Below are positions 43,801 to 51,443 of a stretch of 64,000 bases of DNA, one piece after another. The translations under genes were made by a program, and so were the position numbers. The number at the start of each line of letters is the position of its first letter. The first letter of the stretch is position 1. The notes beneath the pieces are model-generated. The model saw only the letters and a program-made list of their open reading frames with translations, did no database searches and was not told the origin of the DNA. Source of the stretch: Methanogranum sp963676045 (GTDB lineage: Archaea > Thermoplasmatota > Thermoplasmata > Methanomassiliicoccales > Methanomethylophilaceae); assembly GCA_963676045.1 (NCBI GenBank), contig OY780938.1:620001-684000 (forward strand). Direction: 5' to 3'.

Positions 43801-44230
43801 GTTATCATCCTATAAAGGAAATGTCACGATCACTATTGGCATAGCTGATAAGGATGATCTGACCCAGGAACAACAAGAGAAAGTAGGTGACAAGACTGTA
43901 GTCTCTTTGAGTGCCATCGTAGGCACCACTTCCATACACGATCTCGGCGGCAACGTGACCGTCACGATGCCTTACACTCTGAAGTCGGGAGAGGACCCGA
44001 ACAAGATAGAGATATGGTACCTTGACGATCAGGGCAACGTAACGGAGATCGATGCTACATACGATCCTGAGACAGCAACCGTGTCCTTCGTAACGGACCA
44101 CTTCTCATACTATGCGATAGCATTTGATAACCCTGATACTGCTGATGAATCCTCTGACCTCTGGATGTACATAGCTATAGCAATTGTTGGGATTGTTGTC
44201 GTGATATTTGTAATATATAAATTGAGATAA
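40853..44230 (+). CDS. Large cell-surface protein with three InlB repeats and C-terminal anchor
   Basis: The 1125-aa protein starts with a signal (MHRKSIAVLMIVAMVAITLP) and has a long N-terminal beta-helix-like region (about 40-480) rich in SGGATIGS and GKNVDVYGTIVVGG patterns. A Thr/Ser-rich linker (about 485-520) follows. Three InlB repeats (about 527-750) each end MG(P/S)SNVTLTAVWE-like. Next come an ITSETGDGGTITPSG segment, the domain shared with the 884-aa protein, and a membrane helix at the end. Likely an adhesin. The last ~300 bp before the stop become AT-rich at the edge of the AT-rich island. Confidence 0.8.
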   Translation: MMHRKSIAVLMIVAMVAITLPLIMDDHSDTDGDSLPEASISSTYYATIEEAIAASQNGDTVRVLTNCTIDSDVIIPAGVTLLIPYSATDTDGHDLGSEDYQNYTYSKIPSDDKYLYLSVTIASGKNVDVYGTIVVGGITGRFFTFDYQGHTSDSFSKITLNGTITLENGSKLQCYGFIKGSGTLNALEGSKVYEPFVITDYVGGDNAYNQYKSGQSPFNRYSFMNVQCKMTMKEGSYLYGYMNIFANSEYNETTVSIVGTGSALFILDDDATITFTYNSQKYVKAEWESNIWNDIGKTTITISGGATIGSIVMTAGDSSMDTKDCIFSIPYNIDIVMKNGNYNLKYQYRILPGSSMTVSSDATLNILGGLHIYDGLNDAEFRDKYYPTSSQLESFNFNTCGKLIINGTLNIRSGATLAGTIESNTVGAQIIVNSNASISSIEVDYGCNYKASGVSNKSTNETTRTLSATVFNGSGTEITLATGNTYTCISTNTSTNASYTSTNTQTKTTSTITVYQTIYGQWKKVVQQHTVTYQVNGGSESAPIQSPIYEEDTFTVASYTGTKDGYDFTGWSDGSNIYEAGSTYTMGPSNVTLTAVWESNAVTHTVTYRTNGGSSSAPVQSPVAEGNTFTIKSYSGTKDGYVFSGWSDGNDIYNAGSRYTMGSSNVILTAVWEKAVVYHQISYDVNGGSEPAPTKISVIEGGTFTISSYSGTKEGYAFAGWSDGDDTYHAGSSYTVGSSDVTLTAIWVVGNTFTITSETGDGGTITPSGSTLVTTDSTQSYTILADNGYVVKDVLVDGTSVGAVNRYTLSNISSDHTIAVTFESSDGAISWIDPSTGYIYEEMRTTIGNTQITITKMTSTSGDVLMRAVLTDDELNITTIAITNGTIETTISITASYDGSIDISYISDEQLAEILSQISFAYQDVASSDLVVTIDVIGSGTDATSTKVTLPVDIFTVLSDIDRSLVIDTNTGTLQMDKDVMQTLSSYKGNVTITIGIADKDDLTQEQQEKVGDKTVVSLSAIVGTTSIHDLGGNVTVTMPYTLKSGEDPNKIEIWYLDDQGNVTEIDATYDPETATVSFVTDHFSYYAIAFDNPDTADESSDLWMYIAIAIVGIVVVIFVIYKLR
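43933..44114 (+). repeat. Inverted 182-bp repeat, right copy
   Basis: Partner of 38197-38378 in inverted orientation, about 94% identical. Recombination between them would invert the ~5.7-kb segment carrying both surface-gene bodies and swap the ends of the two genes. Confidence 0.85.
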
Positions 44231-44514
44231 TATATAATTGAATATATGAAAATAACATGTTACGATTTATTGAATGAATAATACGATTATGTAATTAATT
44301 CAATATTTATAATTTAGATAAATTGCTATAATATATTAGAATAATTATTCAATTAATGCCAATTATAATTATTTATAATACATATAATAGTTTTTATCTT
44401 AAAAAATAGATAAATGAATAATGCAAAAAAGTTGAATCTTTTTTTATTAGTTTTGCTAAATATTATATATAGTCTATATACTTACAATAATGCTTCTTAA
44501 TACATGGTGCAGAT
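44231..44514. other. AT-rich intergenic region at the edge of the AT-rich island
   Basis: A 284-bp non-coding stretch, very AT-rich. At its right end a TATATATAG-like box near 44465-44475 and GGTG (GG 7 nt before the ATG) precede the second PGI/PMI gene. I see nothing else in it. Confidence 0.5.
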
Positions 44515-45555
44515 ATGAAATCAAGTTCAGAATCAATACAGCAAATGGGGATTGAGATCAATGGATTCGTAAATGATCTTTCTACCGCAGTAGATATGGA
44601 TTCAGGAATCAAAAAACATTATCAGAAGATACTGATCTGCGGCATGGGAGCGTCCGCTATTGGAGGAGAAATACTATCGAACTCGATGTATTACTCATCC
44701 AAGATATGCGTGGAGACTGCCAAGACCATGGCCATTCCATGCTGGGTCAATAAGAATACATTATTCGTCGCATGCAGCTACTCAGGCAATACCTTCGAGA
44801 CCATCTCGATGTACGAGATGGCCATAGCGGAAGGATTGGACGCCATTGTAATAACCTCAGGCGGTAAATTAGAAGAATTAGCAAAGAAAAATGGATCTCA
44901 TATATTCAAGATCGAAGGTTCACCAATACAACCCCGTAGCGCCATCGGTTGGTTTATCGGTATGCTTGCAGCCATCATAGAAGATGCGGGCGGACCTGAA
45001 CTCAGAGATTGCATCAGATCAATATTGCCACATATCGATCAATACAGCAAAGAACTAAGGGAAACAGGTTCCATCCCCTGGAACATTGCCAATCAATTGA
45101 ATTCACGGACACCAATAGTGTATGCCGTGCCCAAAATGTCTGCTGTGGCAGTCAGATGGAAGACCCAGATAAATGAGAATTCGAAATTGATAGCATTCTC
45201 CGGTGTGATGCCTGAATTCAATCACAACGAGATTGTTGGATGGTGCAATGACCCTTCGCAAATCAGATTCTTACCGATCGTGATAGACGATAGAAGTGAC
45301 GGAGAGATTGAGAAGACCCTTAATGCTACAATTAAAGCACTAAATGATAATGGTGTAAAACCTATAATAGTTAACACAAAGGGTAACACAATATTAGAAC
45401 GTACCATATATGCACTAATGGTGGGAGACTACACGTCCTTATTCATAGCTTCAAATTTGAAAAAAGACCCTCTGAATGTCGATGCGATTGTCAATGTAAA
45501 GAGACATTTAAAAAATGAATGTAATAATACTAAGACTCATAAATATGGCATATAA
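44515..45555 (+). CDS. Bifunctional phosphoglucose/phosphomannose isomerase, copy 2
   Basis: This 346-aa paralog of the gene at 33306-34331 shares ICGMGASAIGGEILSNSMYYSS, CSYSGNTFETISMYE and AFSGVMPEFNHNEIVGW almost word for word, so the active site is intact. Codon use drifts to AT-rich toward the 3' end. SD GGTG lies in the standard 7-nt register. It probably supplies fructose-6-P or mannose-6-P to the AT-rich glycan cluster that follows. Confidence 0.9.
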   Translation: MKSSSESIQQMGIEINGFVNDLSTAVDMDSGIKKHYQKILICGMGASAIGGEILSNSMYYSSKICVETAKTMAIPCWVNKNTLFVACSYSGNTFETISMYEMAIAEGLDAIVITSGGKLEELAKKNGSHIFKIEGSPIQPRSAIGWFIGMLAAIIEDAGGPELRDCIRSILPHIDQYSKELRETGSIPWNIANQLNSRTPIVYAVPKMSAVAVRWKTQINENSKLIAFSGVMPEFNHNEIVGWCNDPSQIRFLPIVIDDRSDGEIEKTLNATIKALNDNGVKPIIVNTKGNTILERTIYALMVGDYTSLFIASNLKKDPLNVDAIVNVKRHLKNECNNTKTHKYGI

Positions 45556-45642
45556 AATTGAAATGAAATTTGCATCTAATAATGTCATTGAATAAATTAT
45601 ATACTGGGTCGACATTAAATCAGATAATTTGGATGTGATTGT

Positions 45643-46836
45643 ATCAAATTCACCGTTGTTGGAATAGGTTATGTAGGATTGTCATTGGCTACATTACTGT
45701 CTCGTAAACACACTGTGATTGCCATAGATGTGATCAAAGAAAAAGTAGATCTTGTTAATATACATAAATCGCCAATAATTGATAAGGAGATACAAGAATA
45801 CCTAGCATCTTGTGATCTTGACCTTCACGCAACAATCGATTACAAACAATCTTCAGATTCAGATTATGTGATAATTGCAGCACCAACGAACTATAATCCA
45901 GAGACTAATTATTTTGATACTAGTGTCTTGGAATCTGCAATTAATAGCATCCTTGATAACAATGATCATGCAACCATTATTATAAAATCAACAATACCCA
46001 TAGGTTACACTAAAGAATTATGCTACAAATTATGTACAAATAGAATTCTTTTCTCTCCTGAATTTCTTCGTGAAGGTCGCGCATTATATGATAATCTGCA
46101 CCCTTCACGTATAGTTGTCGGCCTACCAATTGATAATTCAGAACTTAGAAATAAAGCTCAAACCTTTGCAAACATACTCAAAGAATGCTCATTAGAAAAT
46201 TATGTGCCATGCCTCATCATAGGTTCAACTGAAGCCGAATCAATAAAATTATTTTCAAACACTTATCTTGCTATGAGGGTAGCCTATTTTAATGAATTGG
46301 ATTCTTTTGCTGAAACATATAATCTTAATTCAAAAGATATAATTGATGGGGTTTGCCTAGACCCTAGAATCGGAAATCATTATAACAATCCTTCATTAGG
46401 ATATGGAGGATATTGCTTACCTAAAGATACAAAGCAACTTCGTTCTAATTATCTTAACGTTCCCAACAGTCTAATCGGTGCAATTGTAGATTCCAACAAG
46501 ATAAGAAAGGAATATATTACTATAAATCTTCTGAAAAGGATTAAGAAAGATTGTTTAAAAACAGTTGGTATCTATCGTTTAAATATGAAAAGTGGTTCTG
46601 ATAATTATCGTGACTCTAGCATAACAGATATAATGGTTGCTTTAGCATCTGAAAATATTGATATTGTGATATATGAACCAACATACAAAAATTGCGAATT
46701 CAAAGGATGCATAGTAGAGTATAATTTTGAAAAATTCAAAACAAAATCGGATATAATAATCGCCAATAGATATTCTGATGATTTGAAAGATGTAAGAAAT
46801 AAACTTTATTGCAGAGATTTATTTATGAGAGATTAA
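45643..46836 (+). CDS. UDP-glucose/GDP-mannose dehydrogenase family protein, apparent ATC start
   Basis: A nucleotide-sugar dehydrogenase oxidising C6 to a uronate. From 45643 it is 397 aa and begins KFTVVGIGYVGLSLATLL, the Rossmann loop expected immediately after the initiator. Other landmarks are APTNYNPETNYFDTS, SPEFLREGRALYDN, and catalytic Cys in GYGGYCLPKDT. The initiator position holds ATC; GGATGTGAT (45631-45639) is an almost perfect SD with its GGAGG-equivalent 7 nt before it, and an in-frame TAA closes the frame just upstream. Internal TTG at 45679 would delete the nucleotide-binding strand. TATA box near 45596-45606. Confidence 0.85.
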   Translation: MKFTVVGIGYVGLSLATLLSRKHTVIAIDVIKEKVDLVNIHKSPIIDKEIQEYLASCDLDLHATIDYKQSSDSDYVIIAAPTNYNPETNYFDTSVLESAINSILDNNDHATIIIKSTIPIGYTKELCYKLCTNRILFSPEFLREGRALYDNLHPSRIVVGLPIDNSELRNKAQTFANILKECSLENYVPCLIIGSTEAESIKLFSNTYLAMRVAYFNELDSFAETYNLNSKDIIDGVCLDPRIGNHYNNPSLGYGGYCLPKDTKQLRSNYLNVPNSLIGAIVDSNKIRKEYITINLLKRIKKDCLKTVGIYRLNMKSGSDNYRDSSITDIMVALASENIDIVIYEPTYKNCEFKGCIVEYNFEKFKTKSDIIIANRYSDDLKDVRNKLYCRDLFMRD

Positions 46837-47426
46837 AAATCTCTCAATGTACATCCGCTGCTAGACCTTATATTTTTAAAACACAACTATAGAATTAACT
46901 CTGTTATTGTTAAGCTACTAACTTTCTAACCATAAAACCAATTACTAATTCGACAAGTTTATATTATTATACGATTAAGTATATATCTTAATGTTCTCTC
47001 ATAAATTGTGTCCAATTTAAATTATATCTTCGAAATATAATATATCTAAAATCAATACTTAATTTTAATTTTCAAGAATTTAGAAATAATATATAATCCT
47101 CAACATATCTCAATGTTTTTCTATTGAACCTGATTCTATCTTATAATATCAAACACCCAAAAACAACAAAAATGAAATAACAGACAAAATTATGCAATTG
47201 ACAGATGCTTAAATGTCAAATTCTTATAGTTCTAAAATTATAAATTCTAAAAATAAAAAGACATCAAAAGACTAATTTTGCATTTTTTGTATCATGATAA
47301 TAATCTGTATCACATATATTATTCAAATTATGTTTATAAAATAAATATATTAAAATTTAATAAAAAGTTAAATTTTTTATATTATAATAATCTACAACTA
47401 AATATACCAATTATAATAATAAATAC
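46837..47426. other. AT-rich non-coding gap
   Basis: About 590 bp of very AT-rich DNA between convergent genes. Only short chance frames are present. No inverted repeat longer than a few bases, tRNA or coding remnant was recognised. Confidence 0.5.
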
Positions 47427-48116
47427 TCAACATTTCCTACAAAGAGTGATCTTTTCTTTTGAAGATATGCCGTATAACTGTATAAGCTCTTTTGAATACA
47501 TCTTATTTATGTAAATCCACTCGATATCAAAACCACTACCTATCAATCTTGTAATGAAGTCCTTGCCATACTTTCTATATTTATTTTTATCGCCATAATT
47601 TATCTTTCTTAATTCAGAAGTATTAAAGTCAGGATTTTCAATCGTATCTATTCCAGAATCATAATATTCATTAATTATTGCAGTTCCATTCTTCTTCAAC
47701 ACCCTATACAATTCAGAAAGAACTGAAATATCAGAATTCATGCGACTAAGCGCATGGTTGCATATTATGTAATCAAAACTGTTATTTTCATATTTTGAAA
47801 GTTGATCATTAGCTTCAGCTGGCTCCAAAATATAATGATAATCAATATTTCTAGCACACATAAATGATTGCATAATACAATGTTCAGGAAGGATGTGCAA
47901 TACTTTGACATTATTCTTTGGATTCAATATATCTAATGAATCTCTTAAATAAAGCCAATAGGCTCTGTCTCTTTCTAATGAACCACAAACAGGACATAAT
48001 GCATTAGGACGTTTTTTAACCCCGTATGATTCAAAAGCATGTGTTGAATTAAAACACAAAGGGCAAACTGTTTTTGTTTTAGGTAATATCTTACTATCTA
48101 AATTCTTTTTATCCAT
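47427..48116 (-). CDS. Zinc-ribbon SAM-dependent methyltransferase (stand-alone copy)
   Basis: The 229-aa protein has an N-terminal zinc-ribbon-like pair CPLC and CPVCGSLERDRAYW (about 18-52) and a class I methyltransferase fold with VKVLHILPEHCI, FDYIICNHALSRM and ELYRVLKKNGTAIIN. This family often occurs in glycan loci and likely O-methylates a sugar. From about codon 22 onward its DNA is identical to the C-terminal part of the fusion gene at 48158-50707. It is the downstream gene, 41 bp after that fusion's stop when read leftward. Confidence 0.8.
   Translation of the reverse strand: MDKKNLDSKILPKTKTVCPLCFNSTHAFESYGVKKRPNALCPVCGSLERDRAYWLYLRDSLDILNPKNNVKVLHILPEHCIMQSFMCARNIDYHYILEPAEANDQLSKYENNSFDYIICNHALSRMNSDISVLSELYRVLKKNGTAIINEYYDSGIDTIENPDFNTSELRKINYGDKNKYRKYGKDFITRLIGSGFDIEWIYINKMYSKELIQLYGISSKEKITLCRKC
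47433..48056 (-). repeat. Perfect 624-bp direct repeat, copy 1
   Basis: Identical, as far as I can read, to 48215-48838 (offset 782 bp). It covers nearly the whole stand-alone methyltransferase except its first ~20 codons and last codon. Confidence 0.93.
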
Positions 48117-48157
48117 AGCAACCCTAATTGTATATATCTATATGAAAATTATCTATT

Positions 48158-50707
48158 TTAATGGTTAGTATTTCTTTTAATTAATCTTGAGTAAATTGAT
48201 TTAAATAGCTTTTTTTTCCTACAAAGAGTGATCTTTTCTTTTGAAGATATGCCGTATAACTGTATAAGCTCTTTTGAATACATCTTATTTATGTAAATCC
48301 ACTCGATATCAAAACCACTACCTATCAATCTTGTAATGAAGTCCTTGCCATACTTTCTATATTTATTTTTATCGCCATAATTTATCTTTCTTAATTCAGA
48401 AGTATTAAAGTCAGGATTTTCAATCGTATCTATTCCAGAATCATAATATTCATTAATTATTGCAGTTCCATTCTTCTTCAACACCCTATACAATTCAGAA
48501 AGAACTGAAATATCAGAATTCATGCGACTAAGCGCATGGTTGCATATTATGTAATCAAAACTGTTATTTTCATATTTTGAAAGTTGATCATTAGCTTCAG
48601 CTGGCTCCAAAATATAATGATAATCAATATTTCTAGCACACATAAATGATTGCATAATACAATGTTCAGGAAGGATGTGCAATACTTTGACATTATTCTT
48701 TGGATTCAATATATCTAATGAATCTCTTAAATAAAGCCAATAGGCTCTGTCTCTTTCTAATGAACCACAAACAGGACATAATGCATTAGGACGTTTTTTA
48801 ACCCCGTATGATTCAAAAGCATGTGTTGAATTAAAACAAACTGGACAAATGTGTATGTTCAAACTTACCTTACTGTCTAATAAAATACGCTGTGATATTG
48901 TAAGTCCATTTACTAAACAATCGCCATATTTGTCTATAATTTTTCTTAATTGAATATCATTGCCACCTAATCTATTCTTTTCCCATAATGAAGTATCTTG
49001 ACTGTTTTCAATGTGATCAACTTGTTTGTTAGGTGATGCCAAAACAACAGGCACATTATTCATAACTTCCATAATTTTTAACCAGAGGTCGTCTCCTTCT
49101 AAACAAGTTGTTTTAATATTCTCTTTGTTTAAAACTTCTTTATTTAGAGAATGTGGAGGATACAATATACCGCCTACTCCGGTTGCAATAACATCCATCG
49201 AGGGATTATATAGAGCAGAATCGTCTTTTTTTATCCATTTTTCATAAAGATCAATGTTTCCATATCTATCAAATGTAATTCTATGTACGCGTAATGCAGA
49301 AACAGCATTAGGAAACAAAAAATAGGACAAATAAAGCTTTTCAATCACATCATCTGGATAATTTTCATCATCATCTACTGTGATTAGTATATCATTGGGA
49401 TATTCCACTAATGTATAATAATACTTTTTGTGAGATCTTAAATCGTCACACCATTTTATAATCAAACCATATTTTGTTAAATTTACTAATTTAGATGGAA
49501 GATTCAATTCTTTATCTGGAAACTGTTCATATGCCAACCATAATATTACAACATCTGGTTTCATAGTTTGATTAATCATTGATTCAATCACTATATTTAC
49601 TATATTGATACGAGCAGGGTATGAAGTTAAAGATACAATTATCTTTTTATGATTTGGTACTTCTGATTTTTCTTTTAAATTTAAAAATCTTTTATTTTCG
49701 TTTTCATTATTTGATTTTATATTGATTGAGCGAAGATAATCACACCATTGATTGTCATTGATTAATTTCAATCTATCATATTCTTCTTCAATATAGAAGT
49801 AATTTCGATCATAATTATTAAACTGAAGTTCTACAAAATATTGTTCTTTAAAATAATTATACATATCTTTTTGGTAATTTATTGGAACGGTATCTAATAA
49901 TACCAATGGCAAATGAAATGAATAATTGATGAAGCTTCTTTTCATATCTTCAAATAATCCGTATTTGTATAACATTGATCTTAAAGAGAAAACTAAAAAA
50001 GGAAATTCTGGCCAAGTTTTATACCGATTAGTTGAAATCTGACTCTCCAATTCACGCCTTTTTGTTGCTAAATACTTATTACAGATTCCAATCTTATTCG
50101 ATAGTGCAATTGCGGAAAATACAAATAAGGTATCATTAAAAATTTTTATATCTTGAAATCTCAGTTTATTCTTCTCTATGAAATCCCGATTAAATAATTT
50201 ATCCCAAGACCATCCATTACAAAATTGAAAGACATTTTCACATATATCTATTGCAGAAAATGTTTCAGTTTTTGGAATCATATCTTCTCTTAGAGCCCAA
50301 TCACCTTTTATAACTTCTTTGGTTTTATTATTCATTAAATTTACTTTAAATATTACTAAATCTGCATCCCTTCTCTTTAATTCAAAATAACAATACTCCA
50401 ACATATGTACATCAAAAAGATCGTCTGAATCTACAATCGATACGCATTCTCCTGTAGCAACATCCAACCCTCTATTCCTGGCTGCAGCAGCACCTTTATT
50501 TTCTTGCGTTATTATTTTAATACGAGAATCCTTCATAGAAAAATCTGATAAAATGTTAGAAGACCCATCTGTGGAGCCATCATCGATGCATATTATCTCT
50601 ATATCCTTCAATGTTTGATTAATAATACACCCTAAACTATCAGCCAAATATTTTTCAGAATTGTATACTGGCATTATTACAGATACTTTTTTTTTAATCA
50701 ATTTCAA
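48158..50707 (-). CDS. Glycosyltransferase-methyltransferase fusion (849 aa)
   Basis: Three modules in one frame. Residues 1 to about 320 are a family 2 glycosyltransferase (SVIMPVYNSEKYLADSL, DDGSTDGS, VDSDDL). About 325-610 form a second GT-A-like domain (IIVSLTSYPARI, LWLAYEQFPD, ILITVDDDENYPDDVI). About 615-840 are the zinc-ribbon methyltransferase also encoded separately at 47427-48116. The junction between domain 2 and the methyltransferase coincides with the left edge of the perfect 624-bp repeat, so the fusion looks very recent. The C-terminus diverges again after the repeat (KKKLFKSIYSRLIKRNTNH). AT-rich throughout. Confidence 0.82.
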   Translation of the reverse strand: MKLIKKKVSVIMPVYNSEKYLADSLGCIINQTLKDIEIICIDDGSTDGSSNILSDFSMKDSRIKIITQENKGAAAARNRGLDVATGECVSIVDSDDLFDVHMLEYCYFELKRRDADLVIFKVNLMNNKTKEVIKGDWALREDMIPKTETFSAIDICENVFQFCNGWSWDKLFNRDFIEKNKLRFQDIKIFNDTLFVFSAIALSNKIGICNKYLATKRRELESQISTNRYKTWPEFPFLVFSLRSMLYKYGLFEDMKRSFINYSFHLPLVLLDTVPINYQKDMYNYFKEQYFVELQFNNYDRNYFYIEEEYDRLKLINDNQWCDYLRSINIKSNNENENKRFLNLKEKSEVPNHKKIIVSLTSYPARINIVNIVIESMINQTMKPDVVILWLAYEQFPDKELNLPSKLVNLTKYGLIIKWCDDLRSHKKYYYTLVEYPNDILITVDDDENYPDDVIEKLYLSYFLFPNAVSALRVHRITFDRYGNIDLYEKWIKKDDSALYNPSMDVIATGVGGILYPPHSLNKEVLNKENIKTTCLEGDDLWLKIMEVMNNVPVVLASPNKQVDHIENSQDTSLWEKNRLGGNDIQLRKIIDKYGDCLVNGLTISQRILLDSKVSLNIHICPVCFNSTHAFESYGVKKRPNALCPVCGSLERDRAYWLYLRDSLDILNPKNNVKVLHILPEHCIMQSFMCARNIDYHYILEPAEANDQLSKYENNSFDYIICNHALSRMNSDISVLSELYRVLKKNGTAIINEYYDSGIDTIENPDFNTSELRKINYGDKNKYRKYGKDFITRLIGSGFDIEWIYINKMYSKELIQLYGISSKEKITLCRKKKLFKSIYSRLIKRNTNH
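48215..48838 (-). repeat. Perfect 624-bp direct repeat, copy 2
   Basis: Second copy of the methyltransferase DNA, lying within the fusion gene. The 158 bp between the copies hold the fusion's stop, a short gap and the first codons of the stand-alone gene. Confidence 0.93.
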
Positions 50708-51443
50708 CCTCTTTATATAATCGAGTAAAAGACCAATTATATATTATTATTTAATTACTTTGATAATTTATAAATTAAGAAAAATATCAATATATGATTT
50801 AAATACTAGATAATAAAAACAATCAATATAACTATTATTTTCTTTTAATTATAGCATATCAACAGGTAAGTTCGAGTTTAATGACAACAACTTATAACCT
50901 CAATTTTAAATAAAACTCTGTTTCTTCCTTCAGAAAATCAGAATAAGTACAGATATGACTTTAATATGAGCTTGTTAAATCTTACCGCAGAAAATCACCA
51001 TATTCTATTGATTCTCTCACAGTTTACTTATATTTCAATAACCAATTTTAGGTATGCTCACATTATATGTATATTTAACCCGCACAGCTCAGGTCTTAAT
51101 TACTGTATGTCAAAAGATTAATCTCCTTATCATAAAAAAATAGGAAATCTCCATTCCTGTTTTCTAGAAAAACTTGCAAACCACATAAAAATAGGTATTA
51201 TATTTAATCACAATTTAATAATCATTCTCATTTAATTATAGATTACCTCAAATTTATTTAAAATCTCCAACCTTCCTGCCTTATAATCTCACAAAGACAC
51301 GTGAACTTTATGTACATCCTAACGGATTTTATTTTATAATTTATATTTAACTTTTTAAATTCTTAGTAATTTTCTAACTTATGAGCGATACATTTTAAAT
51401 AATTAAACAAAAAATATAATATATAAAACTCCATAAAGAAATT
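50708..51443. other. AT-rich non-coding gap with divergent promoters
   Basis: About 735 bp between divergently transcribed genes. It is very AT-rich, with many short frames interrupted by stops and no recognisable protein remnant. A TATA-like AATATAATATATAAAA at about 51413-51426 is placed for a leaderless message at 51444. Confidence 0.5.
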
